A DNA stretch of 55,342 nt from Schaedlerella sp. (GCA_020024595.1 JAHHTO010000002.1:1-55342); one strand, 5' to 3'. Numbered from the stretch's first letter, positions 34,054 through 43,074 are shown. Translations and numbers: made by a program. Notes: generated by a model not told the origin, from the letters alone.

Positions 34054-34729
34054 CTATATACCCACCTTTTTGTTCATCACTCACGATTACGCCCTGTTTC
34101 ATCGTAATTACTCGTTCGTTCATTTCATTCACGATTTCCTGGTTATGCGTCACAACAAGTACCGTTGTTCCACGCTCATTCGCCTCTTTCAACAAACTCA
34201 TAATTTCCCATGAATTTGTCGGATCCAGATTACCAGTTGGCTCGTCTGCCAACAAAATTGCAGGCTCATTCACAATGGCTCTTGCAATCGCAACACGTTG
34301 CTGCTCCCCACCGGAAAGTTCCTTTGGATAAGATTTATATTTCTGTGCAAGACCAACCAGCGACAGCGCTGCCGGAACTTTTCTCTTAATCACACGATTG
34401 GGTGTCTCTGTCACGCGTAATGCAAAAGCGATATTTTCATAAATATTCCTGTCTTTCAAAAGGCGGAAATCCTGAAACACCACTCCAAGACCTCTTCTGT
34501 ACTTTGCGATATGGCGATGCTTCATTCTGTTCAGATTCTGACCATTTACAATAATGGTACCTTCTGTGGGATCCAGTTCTTTCATGATCAGACGAATCAG
34601 GGTGGACTTACCAGAGCCACTGTCTCCGACAATGAAAACGAACTCACCACGTTCAATTTTCACAGATACTCCATTCAGAGCTGCATGCCCTTTTGAGTAC
34701 TCCTTCTTTACATTCTTTAATTCAATCAT
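34043..34729 (-). CDS. ftsE: Cell division ATP-binding protein FtsE
   Basis: 228-residue ABC ATPase: Walker A GDSGSGKST, signature LSGGEQQRVAIARA, Walker B ILLADEPTGNLDP. Full length and in the normal order ahead of ftsX. The ATG follows AGGAGGAACAT. Confidence 0.95.
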   Translation of the reverse strand: MIELKNVKKEYSKGHAALNGVSVKIERGEFVFIVGDSGSGKSTLIRLIMKELDPTEGTIIVNGQNLNRMKHRHIAKYRRGLGVVFQDFRLLKDRNIYENIAFALRVTETPNRVIKRKVPAALSLVGLAQKYKSYPKELSGGEQQRVAIARAIVNEPAILLADEPTGNLDPTNSWEIMSLLKEANERGTTVLVVTHNQEIVNEMNERVITMKQGVIVSDEQKGGYIDED

Positions 34730-34771
34730 ATGTTCCTCCTAATTATCCTACTCCTCAGGAAACCACGTTTC

Positions 34772-35863
34772 CTAATACTCCAGGGTTTCCATGTATTTCA
34801 TGTACTTCACGACCATCAATGCAATTTTAAAGGTAATTGCATCTTCAAAAACACGCAAGTCTAGACCGGTGCTCTTCTGTAATTTATCCAGCCGGTACAC
34901 CAGAGTATTCCTGTGGATGTATAATTGTCTGGATGTTTCCGATACATTCAGGCTGTTCTCAAAAAATTTATTAATTGTTGCCAATGTCTCCTCATCGAAT
35001 TCATCCGGAGATTTCCCCTCGAAAATCTCTTTAATAAACATCTTGCACAACGGTAATGGAAGCTGATAGATCAAACGTCCAATTCCCAGTGTACTGTACG
35101 CCACAATATCTTTTTCATCAAAGAAAATTTTCCCTACATCCAACGCAAGCTTCGCTTCTTTATAGGATTTGGAAACTTCTTTGATATCATTCACAACAGT
35201 ACCATAGGCAATATGGATATGTTCATCACCACTCTCCTCACGCAAAAGCGTAAGCATCTCCCAGGCCATCTTGTCCAGTTCCCTGCTTCCATCTCTGACT
35301 GATAGTTCTTTCACTACAATAATATTCTTCTCATCTACAGCGGTAATAAAATCCTTTGATTTATCACCCAGAAGATTCCGAACATTATCCAGTGCCGCAC
35401 TATCCTTTTCGTGTGATGTCTCAATAATAAAGATAACACGTTTTACTTCTGTGTCAATATGTAATTTTTTTGCTCGATTGTAAATATCCACCAATAACAG
35501 GTTATCCAGCAACAAATTTTTGATAAAATTATCCTTATCAAAACGCTCTTTATATGCCACAAGTAAGTTCTGAATCTGGAAAGCAGCAAGTTTCCCTAAC
35601 GTATATGTATCTTCTCCTTCACCGACTGCCACTAATATGTACTCCAACTGCTGTTCATCAAAGATCTTAAAAAACTGACAGCCTTGTATCGCCTGACTTT
35701 CCGCCGGTGACTGCCCAAAAAAGAGCACCTCTTCTTCAAACTCCTGTCCATTCTCTATCGTACTCGCAAGAACCTTTCCTTCTGTATCATAAATACAAAA
35801 ATCTGCTCTACAGATTCCTTTTAAACCTTCTATCGTACTCAGAAGTATTTGATTTGTAATCAT
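34772..35863 (-). CDS. PucR/CdaR-type transcriptional regulator
   Basis: 363 residues. N-terminal sensory part (about 1-110), a middle GGDEF-like CdaR domain (about 135-270, VKRVIFIIETSHEKD, IHIAYGTVVNDIKEVSKSYKEA) and the C-terminal PucR helix-turn-helix (about 305-355, SLNVSETSRQLYIHRNTLVYRLDKLQ). Such proteins often respond to sugar acids. Upstream of ftsEX with a 42-base gap, but no likely target is nearby; a link to ftsEX is possible and unproven. No signal peptide. Confidence 0.87.
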   Translation of the reverse strand: MITNQILLSTIEGLKGICRADFCIYDTEGKVLASTIENGQEFEEEVLFFGQSPAESQAIQGCQFFKIFDEQQLEYILVAVGEGEDTYTLGKLAAFQIQNLLVAYKERFDKDNFIKNLLLDNLLLVDIYNRAKKLHIDTEVKRVIFIIETSHEKDSAALDNVRNLLGDKSKDFITAVDEKNIIVVKELSVRDGSRELDKMAWEMLTLLREESGDEHIHIAYGTVVNDIKEVSKSYKEAKLALDVGKIFFDEKDIVAYSTLGIGRLIYQLPLPLCKMFIKEIFEGKSPDEFDEETLATINKFFENSLNVSETSRQLYIHRNTLVYRLDKLQKSTGLDLRVFEDAITFKIALMVVKYMKYMETLEY

Positions 35864-35973
35864 AACAACAACCTCCGCTCATCTCTCTAGTTCATGTGCA
35901 TTTTTCACAAACTTTTCTCTCTATAAATATAAAAATGTATATTGACATATTTTATATATTAAGACAAAAGCAC

Positions 35974-36015
35974 AAAAAAAGAAAGAGGAAATCCACATTT
36001 TTTATGCATTTCCTC
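35974..36015 (-). terminator. Terminator after the WecG-like gene
   Basis: GAGGAAAT / ATTTCCTC 8-bp stem around a 15-base loop, followed on the minus strand by TTTCTTTTTTT. Confidence 0.8.
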
Positions 36016-36071
36016 ATATTATTAACAAAAAATTCATTTTTAGCAGCTATACAGAGTTCACAAAGGAACTT

Positions 36072-36755
36072 TTATCGGTCATCTACCTCATCCGTTTTTT
36101 GTTTTTCTACCTGATAGCAGAATATTTTCTTTAATATAAATTGTCCGATTCTTCCCATTGGTTTTTGTATCGTACTTTTGGGAATCGCAGTTACACCGCC
36201 AATCCAAAGCCTCGCATTCAAAAGGGCTCTGCTGGCAATCACGAATCTTTCTCCGCGTGGGGAGGGTAAACCTGAAAGAATACAATCCGGTTCCACACCG
36301 TTGATCTCATTAATTACATTCTCTTCAAGCCCACTATCTGCAGGAAGTATCGCCTGACCTGCAATTTCCAGCCCATGAGCATACCCTTTCAACAGTTCTT
36401 TCATTTCTTCCAATTCTTCTTTCTTTTCTGTCAAAAGAAAAATTCTCTTTTTATTCTTTTGCATGTATTTAAAGAGCATTCGTAAAAATGTCTTATTTTC
36501 TAAATCTCTCAGTAAGTCCCTGTCACATTCCTCTGACGCCTCAAACAATGCCTTCTCACCTGGCAACAGCAAATCAAACTTCTGTACTTGTTCTTTCCAT
36601 GCTTCATTGTCTTTTTCTTTCATCAGCATTGCAAGTGTAACAATCTCTATTGTATTGACAGTTTCTTCATCTAAATACTGCATGGTTGTTTTCATCGCTT
36701 CTTTTGCAGTAAGTGCCATAATATCTATACCAAATATATTAATCTTTTGATTCAT
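36072..36755 (-). CDS. Diverged WecG/TagA/CpsF-family glycosyltransferase-like protein
   Basis: 227 residues with the family framework: INIFGIDIMALTAKEAM at the N-terminus, TIEIVTLAMLM where the family has a Thr-x-Asn-type loop, RIFLLTEKKEELEEMKELL, and GLPSPRGERFVIASR where active members have SPKQE. The central PDG region reads LLPGEKAL, lacking the usual Asp, so several conserved catalytic positions are changed. No wall-teichoic acid or capsule genes adjoin it. It may be inactive or serve another role. Confidence 0.75.
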   Translation of the reverse strand: MNQKINIFGIDIMALTAKEAMKTTMQYLDEETVNTIEIVTLAMLMKEKDNEAWKEQVQKFDLLLPGEKALFEASEECDRDLLRDLENKTFLRMLFKYMQKNKKRIFLLTEKKEELEEMKELLKGYAHGLEIAGQAILPADSGLEENVINEINGVEPDCILSGLPSPRGERFVIASRALLNARLWIGGVTAIPKSTIQKPMGRIGQFILKKIFCYQVEKQKTDEVDDR

Positions 36756-36811
36756 AATTTTTCACCTGTTTCCCACTCTATAGCTGTACAATCATATCAA
36801 AAAAGATACAA

Positions 36812-37021
36812 TTATTCAACCTTTTTTTGGCAAACCTTACATGTCCTCTTTCTTTTCGTCATCAATCCTCCGATGCGCCCTGTCTCCTTGGACGAAAGCG
36901 ATTTCCATCCATCTTGAAGCACACGATCTAACAACCCCAGCTCTTCTGCAATTTCATATTTTAATTTTTCCTCAAGATCCAGATCATTTAGATTAATCGG
37001 TTTCTTTTTTCTTCCAGACAT
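36812..37021 (-). CDS. Alpha/beta-type small acid-soluble spore protein-like
   Basis: 69 residues. EKLKYEIAEELGLLDRV carries the germination-protease-like KxEIA site, and SLSSKETGRIGGLMTKRKR matches the second conserved SASP block (GxxGGxMxKR). Such proteins bind and protect spore DNA. An unusual C-terminal tail TCKVCQKKVE carries a CxxC pair not seen in ordinary SASPs. It supports a spore-forming host. Confidence 0.7.
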   Translation of the reverse strand: MSGRKKKPINLNDLDLEEKLKYEIAEELGLLDRVLQDGWKSLSSKETGRIGGLMTKRKRTCKVCQKKVE

Positions 37022-37135
37022 TTCTAACCCCTTCTTCCTTGTTTTTTAAGAGTATTGCCTGAAAATTTGAAATCATACCATTTAGCTCTATCTTTCATCT
37101 TCATATCGATGAATACATCTATTTTTTCAAAACAT

Positions 37136-37939
37136 TCAATCCTTCATTTTTCGGATCATTTCTACAATAGAGAGGCCATAATTCTCAGCGGTAGCCCATC
37201 CCTGTCCTTTTGGATTTTCATTTTTTCCTAACCATTCCACATAAGGAGCACTTCCTTTTATTACGTATTCATATCGGTCATCTACACATTCCTGTTCCAG
37301 TGCATTGGTAGTTGCATAAGCTTTCAAATGTTGAATCTGTGCCCTCACTCCGATGCGGACATCTGGATAAGAATTCCCCGGCACCCCACCTCCTGTAGTC
37401 CCAAGACCCGCAAAATTAAACTGCTCTATAGATGCATCTCCGCCATACTGTAGCCATCCCGTTTCCTTCATCGTCTGCACAAACGCCACTTCCGGGCGAA
37501 CCCCTTCCGCCTCTGCTTCTTCATAATAAATCTGGCAAAATGCCTCTATAGAATCTGCTCCTCCCCGAGAAAGAACTTCCGCTGGATAATCCACCCCTGC
37601 AGATTTAAAATAGTTTGCCATATCTTCCACGGTAACCGAACTTTTCCCCATGATTGGATATTGTCCATCTGCAATCACTTCTTCTGTTTCACCCTTGTCT
37701 GTTTCTGTATCTTCTTTTTTTGCTTTATCTGTCTGAGCTTTCTTATCCAAAATTCCTGCAGCTGATTTATTCTCCTGTTCTGCTCCCCTGAGTTCTTCAG
37801 CTTTTTCCTGTTGTACCTCTTCTCTCACACTTATTTTTGCTCCAAGTATCCCTAGGCTGACGGCAAGTACCATGGCAAGTCCGATTTCCATCCATATTTT
37901 TACTTTTCTTTTGCGTAGCCATGTAACATCCATATTCAT
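37136..37939 (-). CDS. Membrane-anchored cell-wall glucosaminidase-family protein
   Basis: 267 residues. A basic N-terminus, one membrane helix (about 15-34), a charged low-complexity linker (about 38-90, Glu/Lys-rich), then a glucosaminidase-type lysozyme domain: VAFVQTMKETGWLQYGGD (catalytic Glu), FNFAGLGTTGGG, and PYVEWLGKNENPKGQGWA at the C-terminus. Likely cleaves peptidoglycan glycan strands at the cell surface. Monocistronic. Confidence 0.85.
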   Translation of the reverse strand: MNMDVTWLRKRKVKIWMEIGLAMVLAVSLGILGAKISVREEVQQEKAEELRGAEQENKSAAGILDKKAQTDKAKKEDTETDKGETEEVIADGQYPIMGKSSVTVEDMANYFKSAGVDYPAEVLSRGGADSIEAFCQIYYEEAEAEGVRPEVAFVQTMKETGWLQYGGDASIEQFNFAGLGTTGGGVPGNSYPDVRIGVRAQIQHLKAYATTNALEQECVDDRYEYVIKGSAPYVEWLGKNENPKGQGWATAENYGLSIVEMIRKMKD

Positions 37940-38040
37940 GTCCTTTCCTTATTAATTATAAAACAATACTGTGTCCCCAAAATCATTTCATATTTATGTC
38001 TGTTCTGCCATTTATATGCTTCCTTAGAAATAAGCCTCTG

Positions 38041-38073
38041 AAAAAAGGAGCTTTCCGTCTCCGGTCAGCTCCT
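38041..38073 (-). terminator. Terminator after fucU
   Basis: On the minus strand AGGAGCT / AGCTCCT with an inner CCG/CGG pairing, followed by TTTTTT. It closes the fucKIU operon. Confidence 0.9.
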
Positions 38074-38098
38074 GATATTAATCTTTAATTCCCTGATC

Positions 38099-38545
38099 TT
38101 AGTCTGTTACAACACCCTTTTGAAGCATTACATTTGCATAAATAGCAGATTCACCTGTTGCAATGATTGCATAAGCTGTCTTCGCTTCTTCATAGAATGC
38201 AAATCTCTCGATATTACCGATTGCATTTGCCCCTCTCTTATCATGTTTCGCAACGATTTCTTTGTATGTATCCCATATTGGAGTTTCTACTTTGCCTACA
38301 TCATTCGGCATCAGCTGCATCAGATTAACCGGCTTCTCTTCATAAGTATCCAGCGGAAATACCTGCAGAATCGCATCCAGAATCTCTGGTACCCCATGTC
38401 CGTCACAACGGATTACAATGCTGTCTTTTCCCATAGACTCTGCCGGGAAGTTACCATCTGCGATAACAATACGGTCGCTATGCCCCATCTCAGCTAATAC
38501 CATCAATAGTTCTGGAGATAAAATTTTGGGAATTCCTTTTAACAT
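38099..38545 (-). CDS. fucU: L-fucose mutarotase
   Basis: 148 residues of the RbsD/FucU family: MLKGIPKILSPELLMVLAEMGHSD at the start with the catalytic His region, VIADGNFPAES, and the C-terminal RFAFYEEAKTAYAIIATGE. Interconverts the anomers of L-fucose ahead of FucI. Last gene of fucK-fucI-fucU; separated from fucI by 77 bases with a strong hairpin. AAGGAGG precedes the ATG. Confidence 0.94.
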   Translation of the reverse strand: MLKGIPKILSPELLMVLAEMGHSDRIVIADGNFPAESMGKDSIVIRCDGHGVPEILDAILQVFPLDTYEEKPVNLMQLMPNDVGKVETPIWDTYKEIVAKHDKRGANAIGNIERFAFYEEAKTAYAIIATGESAIYANVMLQKGVVTD

Positions 38546-38569
38546 GATTATATCCTCCTTGTTTTATAT

Positions 38570-38595
38570 AAGGAGCACCCATAAGGGTGCTCCTT
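38570..38595. other. Intercistronic hairpin between fucI and fucU
   Basis: AAGGAGCACCC / GGGTGCTCCTT, an 11-bp perfect stem with a 4-base loop, without a T-run on the minus strand. It may stabilise the upstream mRNA or lower fucU expression rather than terminate. Confidence 0.7.
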
Positions 38596-38622
38596 ACCAT
38601 AATCATTTATGCTTTCAATCCA

Positions 38623-40428
38623 TTATTTGATTGTCTTGTACATCGGACCATATGCCTGACAAGCTCTGAAATCAGCGCCTTCTTTGTCCATACCGAATGC
38701 ATTCCAGGAAGCCGGACGGAAAATCTTTTCCTCCGGTACATTGTGCATAGCTACCGGGATTCTTAAGATCGCGCAAAGTGTGATCAAGTCTGCTCCAATG
38801 TGACCATAGCTGATTGCACCGTGGTTAGCTCCCCAGTTGTTCATAACATCGTAAGCTGTTTTAAAAGCGCCTTCGCCTGTTACTCTTGGTGCGAACCATG
38901 TACAAGGCCATGTATAATCTGTTCTCTTCCACAGAACATCTGATACTTCGTCTGGAAGATGCAATGTCCATCCCTCAGCAATCTGAAGCATCGGTCCTAA
39001 ATTCTTAACCAGATTCAGACGGATCATAGTTACAGGCATCTCAGCTTCTGTTAAAAATCTGGATGAATATCCACCACCACGGAAATATCCAAGGTCAGCG
39101 TAGTTCCATGATGTAGCTTTCATGATTGCTTCCTGATCCTCTTCTGTTACTTCATACCACGGTTTCATAACAGCATTTCCGTCAGCGTCTTTTGCCTGTC
39201 CGCTCGCATCCAGACAAGCTGCACCAGAGTTGATCAGATGAATAAATCCACCTGCTTCTTTTGCTTTTCCTTCCAGTTCATATCCGCCTGTTGCTTTCTT
39301 AACAGCTTCTGGACTCCAGTATGTACGAACATCTGCAAAAATCTGTGCTGAATTTGTAAGCAGTTTGCTGAACATCATTCCCAATCCATTCAGTACGTCA
39401 TTCTCTGTTGCAAGAACATATGGCTCTCTTGCTCCATTCCAATCAAAAGATGTGTTAAGCATAGCTTCTGGGAAGTCACAGTTCGGATAGAAGTCTGTCC
39501 ACTGTCTCTGACCCTGGAATCCTGCTGCTAATGCGTTGTGTCCAACTTTTTCTTCTTCGCATCCTTCCGGCAGATTCTCATTTCCATTCATCAGGTCTTT
39601 GATGATGCACATCATCTTAACAACAAATTCCCAATCTGCTTCTTTTTCTTCTGCTGTTCTCTGAAGGTCTTCCGGATTCTTATCAAATCCGATTTTACAT
39701 TTTTCTTTTGTCCATGCAAGTGCTTTCTTGAATTCAGCTTCATCGTAGATTCCTTCTGTCATACGACGAATGATTTCTACCTCATCAACAGACTCTACGC
39801 GCATTCCCAGGTACTCTTCAATAAATGCTGGATCGATGATAGATCCACCGATTCCCATACAGATAGAACCAATCTGCAGATAGGATTTACCTCTCATTGT
39901 AGCTGCCGCAACAGATGCACGTCCAAATCTTAAGAGTTTCTCTTTTACATCTTCAGGAATCTCTGTATCATCAGCTTCACACACGTCATGTCCATAAATT
40001 CCGAATGCCGGCAAACCTTTTTGTGCATGTGTAGCAAGTACAGATGCCAGATAAACAGCTCCTGGTCTCTCTGTTCCGTTAAATCCCCATACTGCTTTGA
40101 TCGTCATTGGATCCATATCCATTGTTTCCGCACCATAGCACCAGCAAGGTGTTACAGTCAACGTAATATCAACGCCTTCTTTTTTAAATTTGTCTGCACA
40201 CGCTGCTGCTTCTGCAACACGTCCGATTGTTGTGTCAGCAATCACAACTTTTACCGGCTCACCATTTGTATATTTGAGGTTCTCTTCAAACAGCTTTGCT
40301 GCTGATTTTGCCATATTCATAGTCTGTTCTTCCAGAGATTCACGTACTTTCAGTGTACCTCTTCTTCCATCGATTGTAGGTCTAATTCCAATTACTGGAT
40401 AGTCGCCGATTAATCTTGATTTTGCCAT
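38623..40428 (-). CDS. fucI: L-fucose isomerase
   Basis: 601 residues, full length for FucI. It converts L-fucose to L-fuculose in a Mn-dependent reaction. The N-terminus SRLIGDYPVIGIRPTIDGRR, the TVTPCWCYGAETMDMD and GVWGFNGTERPGAVYLA-type segments, and the C-terminal GHIGADLITLCAILRIPVAMHNVPEE are typical. It follows the kinase gene by 20 bases with AAGGAGG ahead of the ATG. Confidence 0.97.
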   Translation of the reverse strand: MAKSRLIGDYPVIGIRPTIDGRRGTLKVRESLEEQTMNMAKSAAKLFEENLKYTNGEPVKVVIADTTIGRVAEAAACADKFKKEGVDITLTVTPCWCYGAETMDMDPMTIKAVWGFNGTERPGAVYLASVLATHAQKGLPAFGIYGHDVCEADDTEIPEDVKEKLLRFGRASVAAATMRGKSYLQIGSICMGIGGSIIDPAFIEEYLGMRVESVDEVEIIRRMTEGIYDEAEFKKALAWTKEKCKIGFDKNPEDLQRTAEEKEADWEFVVKMMCIIKDLMNGNENLPEGCEEEKVGHNALAAGFQGQRQWTDFYPNCDFPEAMLNTSFDWNGAREPYVLATENDVLNGLGMMFSKLLTNSAQIFADVRTYWSPEAVKKATGGYELEGKAKEAGGFIHLINSGAACLDASGQAKDADGNAVMKPWYEVTEEDQEAIMKATSWNYADLGYFRGGGYSSRFLTEAEMPVTMIRLNLVKNLGPMLQIAEGWTLHLPDEVSDVLWKRTDYTWPCTWFAPRVTGEGAFKTAYDVMNNWGANHGAISYGHIGADLITLCAILRIPVAMHNVPEEKIFRPASWNAFGMDKEGADFRACQAYGPMYKTIK

Positions 40429-40448
40429 AGTTACATTCCTCCTTAAAA

Positions 40449-41924
40449 TTAGTGAATAAATGTTTTGAATTTCTCATATGCAGCATCCCACTTCTCTGAA
40501 TCCTGTGGGAAATACTCATATGCAGTTTCTGAATTTGCAATGATCTGTCTTGCTTCTGCCACATCTTTAATTTCTCCAAGTGCCATCAGCTGAACAGCAA
40601 TGTTACCAAGAGCAGTTGCCTCAACCGGTCCTGCAATAACCTTACGTCCTGCCGCTCCTGCAGTCATCTGGCAGAGCAGTTTACTCTGAATACCGCCGCC
40701 AATCATATGGATCACGGGGTAATGTTTGCCTGTACAAGACTCGATCTGTTCCAATGCATATCTGTATTTCATCGCCAAACTCTGGTTGATGCAACACATA
40801 ATCTCGCCAATCGTATCCGGTACCTTCTGTCCGGTTCTGCGGCAGAATGTTCGGATACGTTCCGGAATATTGCCTGCTGCGACAAACTCTGGTGAGTCCG
40901 GATCAATAAAACTCTGGAATGGTTCTGCCTCCAGTGCCATCTTCTCTAGTTCACCATATGAATATTCCTGTCCTTCACGAATCCACTGTCTTCTGCTTTC
41001 CTGTGCAAGCCACAGCCCAATAATGTTCTTTAACAGTGTTGTTGTATTGCCGTATCCACCTTCATTGCTGATATTGCATTCCATAGATTTGTCGCCAATA
41101 ACAGGAGCATCAAGTTCTGTACCAAATAGACTCCATGTGCCACAGCTGATAAAGATAAAATCTTTCTCCTGAGTCGGTACGGAAACAACTGCACTCTGTG
41201 TATCATGACCGGTAATTGCAATTACCTTTACCGGTTCTACACCCAGTTCTTCACAAATCTGCGGTTTTAACATTCCTACCACAGTACCACTTGGTACAAT
41301 CTCTGGAAGTATCTTCTTTGGAATCTGAAGTGCATCCAGAATCGGCTCACACCACTCCTTTGTTCTTGCATCCAGAAGCTGTGTCGTTGCAGCCATTGTA
41401 TATTCGGCTTTCTTCTCTCCTGTCAAGAAATAATTAAACAAATCCGGTGTCAGCAATAATTTATCTATCTTTTCAAACATCCATGGTCTTTTCTGAATCA
41501 GTGAATATAATTGAAAAATTGTATTAAAATTCTCAAACTGCAGTCCGGTTAAGTCATATACCTTTTCTTTTGGTATCACCTTAAATACCTCTTCCTGCAT
41601 ACCGACTGTTCTATCATCCCGGTAGTGAACCGCACTTTCAAGCAACGCGCCATGTTCATCTAAAAGTCCAAAATCCACACCCCATGTATCAATTCCAATA
41701 CTCTTAAATTCACCTTTTTGTTTTGCCTTTACAATTCCTTGCTTAATCTCAAAGAAATGTCTAAGCGTATCCCAGTACATGGTATCATTGATAATGACAG
41801 GGTCATTGGAAAAGCGGTGTACCTCTTCCATATGTATCTTGCCGTTTTCTAGGCTTCCAAGGATCGCACGACCACTCCCACCTCCGAAGTCAAATGCAAG
41901 AACCTGCTTTTTCATCTCTTCCAC
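40449..41924 (-). CDS. fucK: L-fuculokinase, rhamnulokinase-like FGGY kinase
   Basis: 491 residues. FGGY kinase: AFDFGGGSGRAILG (phosphate loop), GIDTWGVDFGLLD, ITGHDTQSAVVSVP, and C-terminal MIGGGIQSKLLCQMTAGAAG and GPVEATALGN. By sequence it looks like rhamnulokinase, but it is first in the operon with fucI and fucU, so L-fuculose is the likely substrate. The start is the GTG at 41924, with AGGAGG seven bases ahead; an ATG three codons later (41915) is the alternative. Confidence 0.85.
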   Translation of the reverse strand: MEEMKKQVLAFDFGGGSGRAILGSLENGKIHMEEVHRFSNDPVIINDTMYWDTLRHFFEIKQGIVKAKQKGEFKSIGIDTWGVDFGLLDEHGALLESAVHYRDDRTVGMQEEVFKVIPKEKVYDLTGLQFENFNTIFQLYSLIQKRPWMFEKIDKLLLTPDLFNYFLTGEKKAEYTMAATTQLLDARTKEWCEPILDALQIPKKILPEIVPSGTVVGMLKPQICEELGVEPVKVIAITGHDTQSAVVSVPTQEKDFIFISCGTWSLFGTELDAPVIGDKSMECNISNEGGYGNTTTLLKNIIGLWLAQESRRQWIREGQEYSYGELEKMALEAEPFQSFIDPDSPEFVAAGNIPERIRTFCRRTGQKVPDTIGEIMCCINQSLAMKYRYALEQIESCTGKHYPVIHMIGGGIQSKLLCQMTAGAAGRKVIAGPVEATALGNIAVQLMALGEIKDVAEARQIIANSETAYEYFPQDSEKWDAAYEKFKTFIH

Positions 41925-41969
41925 TGATATGCCTCCTTTCATCTGTACGCCCCAAACGTACACAGCTTC

Positions 41970-42000
41970 GTTACTATTTACCTTTTTATGTAAACGTAAC
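41970..42000. promoter_or_regulatory. Candidate operator upstream of fucK (inverted repeat)
   Basis: GTTACTATTTAC and GTAAACGTAAC arms form an imperfect inverted repeat with an 8-base centre, 46 bases before the fucK start. The right arm plus flanks, TGTAAACGTAACA (41989-42001), matches the cre catabolite operator shape except for one missing base. The binding protein (divergent AraC type or a LacI/CcpA type) is unknown. Confidence 0.45.
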
Positions 42001-42033
42001 ATCTCCATATCTGTCGATAGTATTATTTTATCA

Positions 42034-42063
42034 TTGTCCACCTAAATATTCTTGTGCTATAAT
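42034..42063 (+). promoter_or_regulatory. Promoter of the divergent AraC-type gene
   Basis: TTGTCC (42034-42039), 18 bases, TATAAT (42058-42063) with TG one base before it (extended -10, TGCTATAAT). The 5' untranslated region to the ATG at 42189 is about 120 bases. Confidence 0.7.
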
Positions 42064-42112
42064 GATAAAAAGTATAACAATATTCACATTGCATTTTATC
42101 ACACATATAGAA

Positions 42113-42130
42113 TTGCAAACGCTTTTTCAA
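42113..42130. promoter_or_regulatory. Cre-like palindrome in the leader of the AraC-type gene
   Basis: 18-base imperfect palindrome TTGCAAACGCTTTTTCAA (7 of 9 pairs match), with the AAACG core of LacI/CcpA-type operators, about 60 bases before the start codon. Candidate catabolite control site. Confidence 0.4.
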
Positions 42131-42188
42131 CCTTGTTCACAGCGAACAGCAAAGGATTTTATAGAAATAATCGATTAAGGAGAATACT

Positions 42189-43034
42189 ATGCAATATATC
42201 AATTATCGAGAAAGTAGACAACGTGGGACTGCTGACTTTCCTTTGGAATACCATCACGTATCCCCATCTCATCCACAGTATAATATGTCACTCCACTGGC
42301 ATGTGGAATTTGAATTTATTCGTATTCTAAAAGGATCTCTTAAGATCATCATTGATGATCAGGCTTTTTTTGTCCCCTCAGGTTCTTTTATTTTCATTCC
42401 TGCCGGAGCACTGCATGAAGGGATTCCCTATGACTGTGAATATGAATGTATTGTATTTGATATAAACATGCTCATGAACAAGAATGATTCCTGTTGCAGA
42501 TTCATTCGCAAAATCATTGACCATGAAGTAGAAATCCCCTATGTACACAATGGTTCCTATAACAATTTCCACCAGAGTGTCTGGACCCTATTTGACGCCA
42601 TGTCTTCAAAAAAAGAAGGATACCAGCTCTCTGTTCTTGGTGCACTCTACCAGATAATTGGTATTATATTTTCTGGAAACTACTACAACCCAGCACCTGA
42701 ACAGCCTCCCCGCAGCCACCGTAAAATTGTTCAGTTAAAGCAAGTCCTGGAATTCATAGAATCTTCTTATAATCACCAGATTACTCTGCAAGAGATGGCT
42801 GCCTCAGTAAATATGTCTCCGAAATATTTCTGCCGATTTTTCCAGGATATGACACACAGAACTCCTGTAGATTATCTGAACTATTATCGAATTGAGCGTG
42901 CATGTTATCAACTTCTGACAACAGACCAATCCATAACAGAAGTTGCGTATAATTCCGGTTTTAATGATTTGAGTTACTTTATCAAAACCTTTAAAAAATA
43001 TAAAGGTACCACCCCTAAGCAGTACCTTCGATAG
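42189..43034 (+). CDS. AraC-family regulator with cupin domain, probable fucose regulator
   Basis: 281 residues. N-terminal cupin (about 30-105: MSLHWHVEFEFIRILKGSL, VPSGSFIFIPAGALHEG) and C-terminal double HTH (about 180-281: EMAASVNMSPKYFCRFFQDMT, AYNSGFNDLSYFIKTFKKYKGTTP). Divergent from fucK-fucI-fucU across a 264-base control region, the usual place for an operon regulator. RBS AAGGAG before the ATG. Fucose response is inferred from position. Confidence 0.9.
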   Translation: MQYINYRESRQRGTADFPLEYHHVSPSHPQYNMSLHWHVEFEFIRILKGSLKIIIDDQAFFVPSGSFIFIPAGALHEGIPYDCEYECIVFDINMLMNKNDSCCRFIRKIIDHEVEIPYVHNGSYNNFHQSVWTLFDAMSSKKEGYQLSVLGALYQIIGIIFSGNYYNPAPEQPPRSHRKIVQLKQVLEFIESSYNHQITLQEMAASVNMSPKYFCRFFQDMTHRTPVDYLNYYRIERACYQLLTTDQSITEVAYNSGFNDLSYFIKTFKKYKGTTPKQYLR

Positions 43035-43074
43035 TGTCTAACTTTTTAACGATATAAAAACAACCAAACATCCA

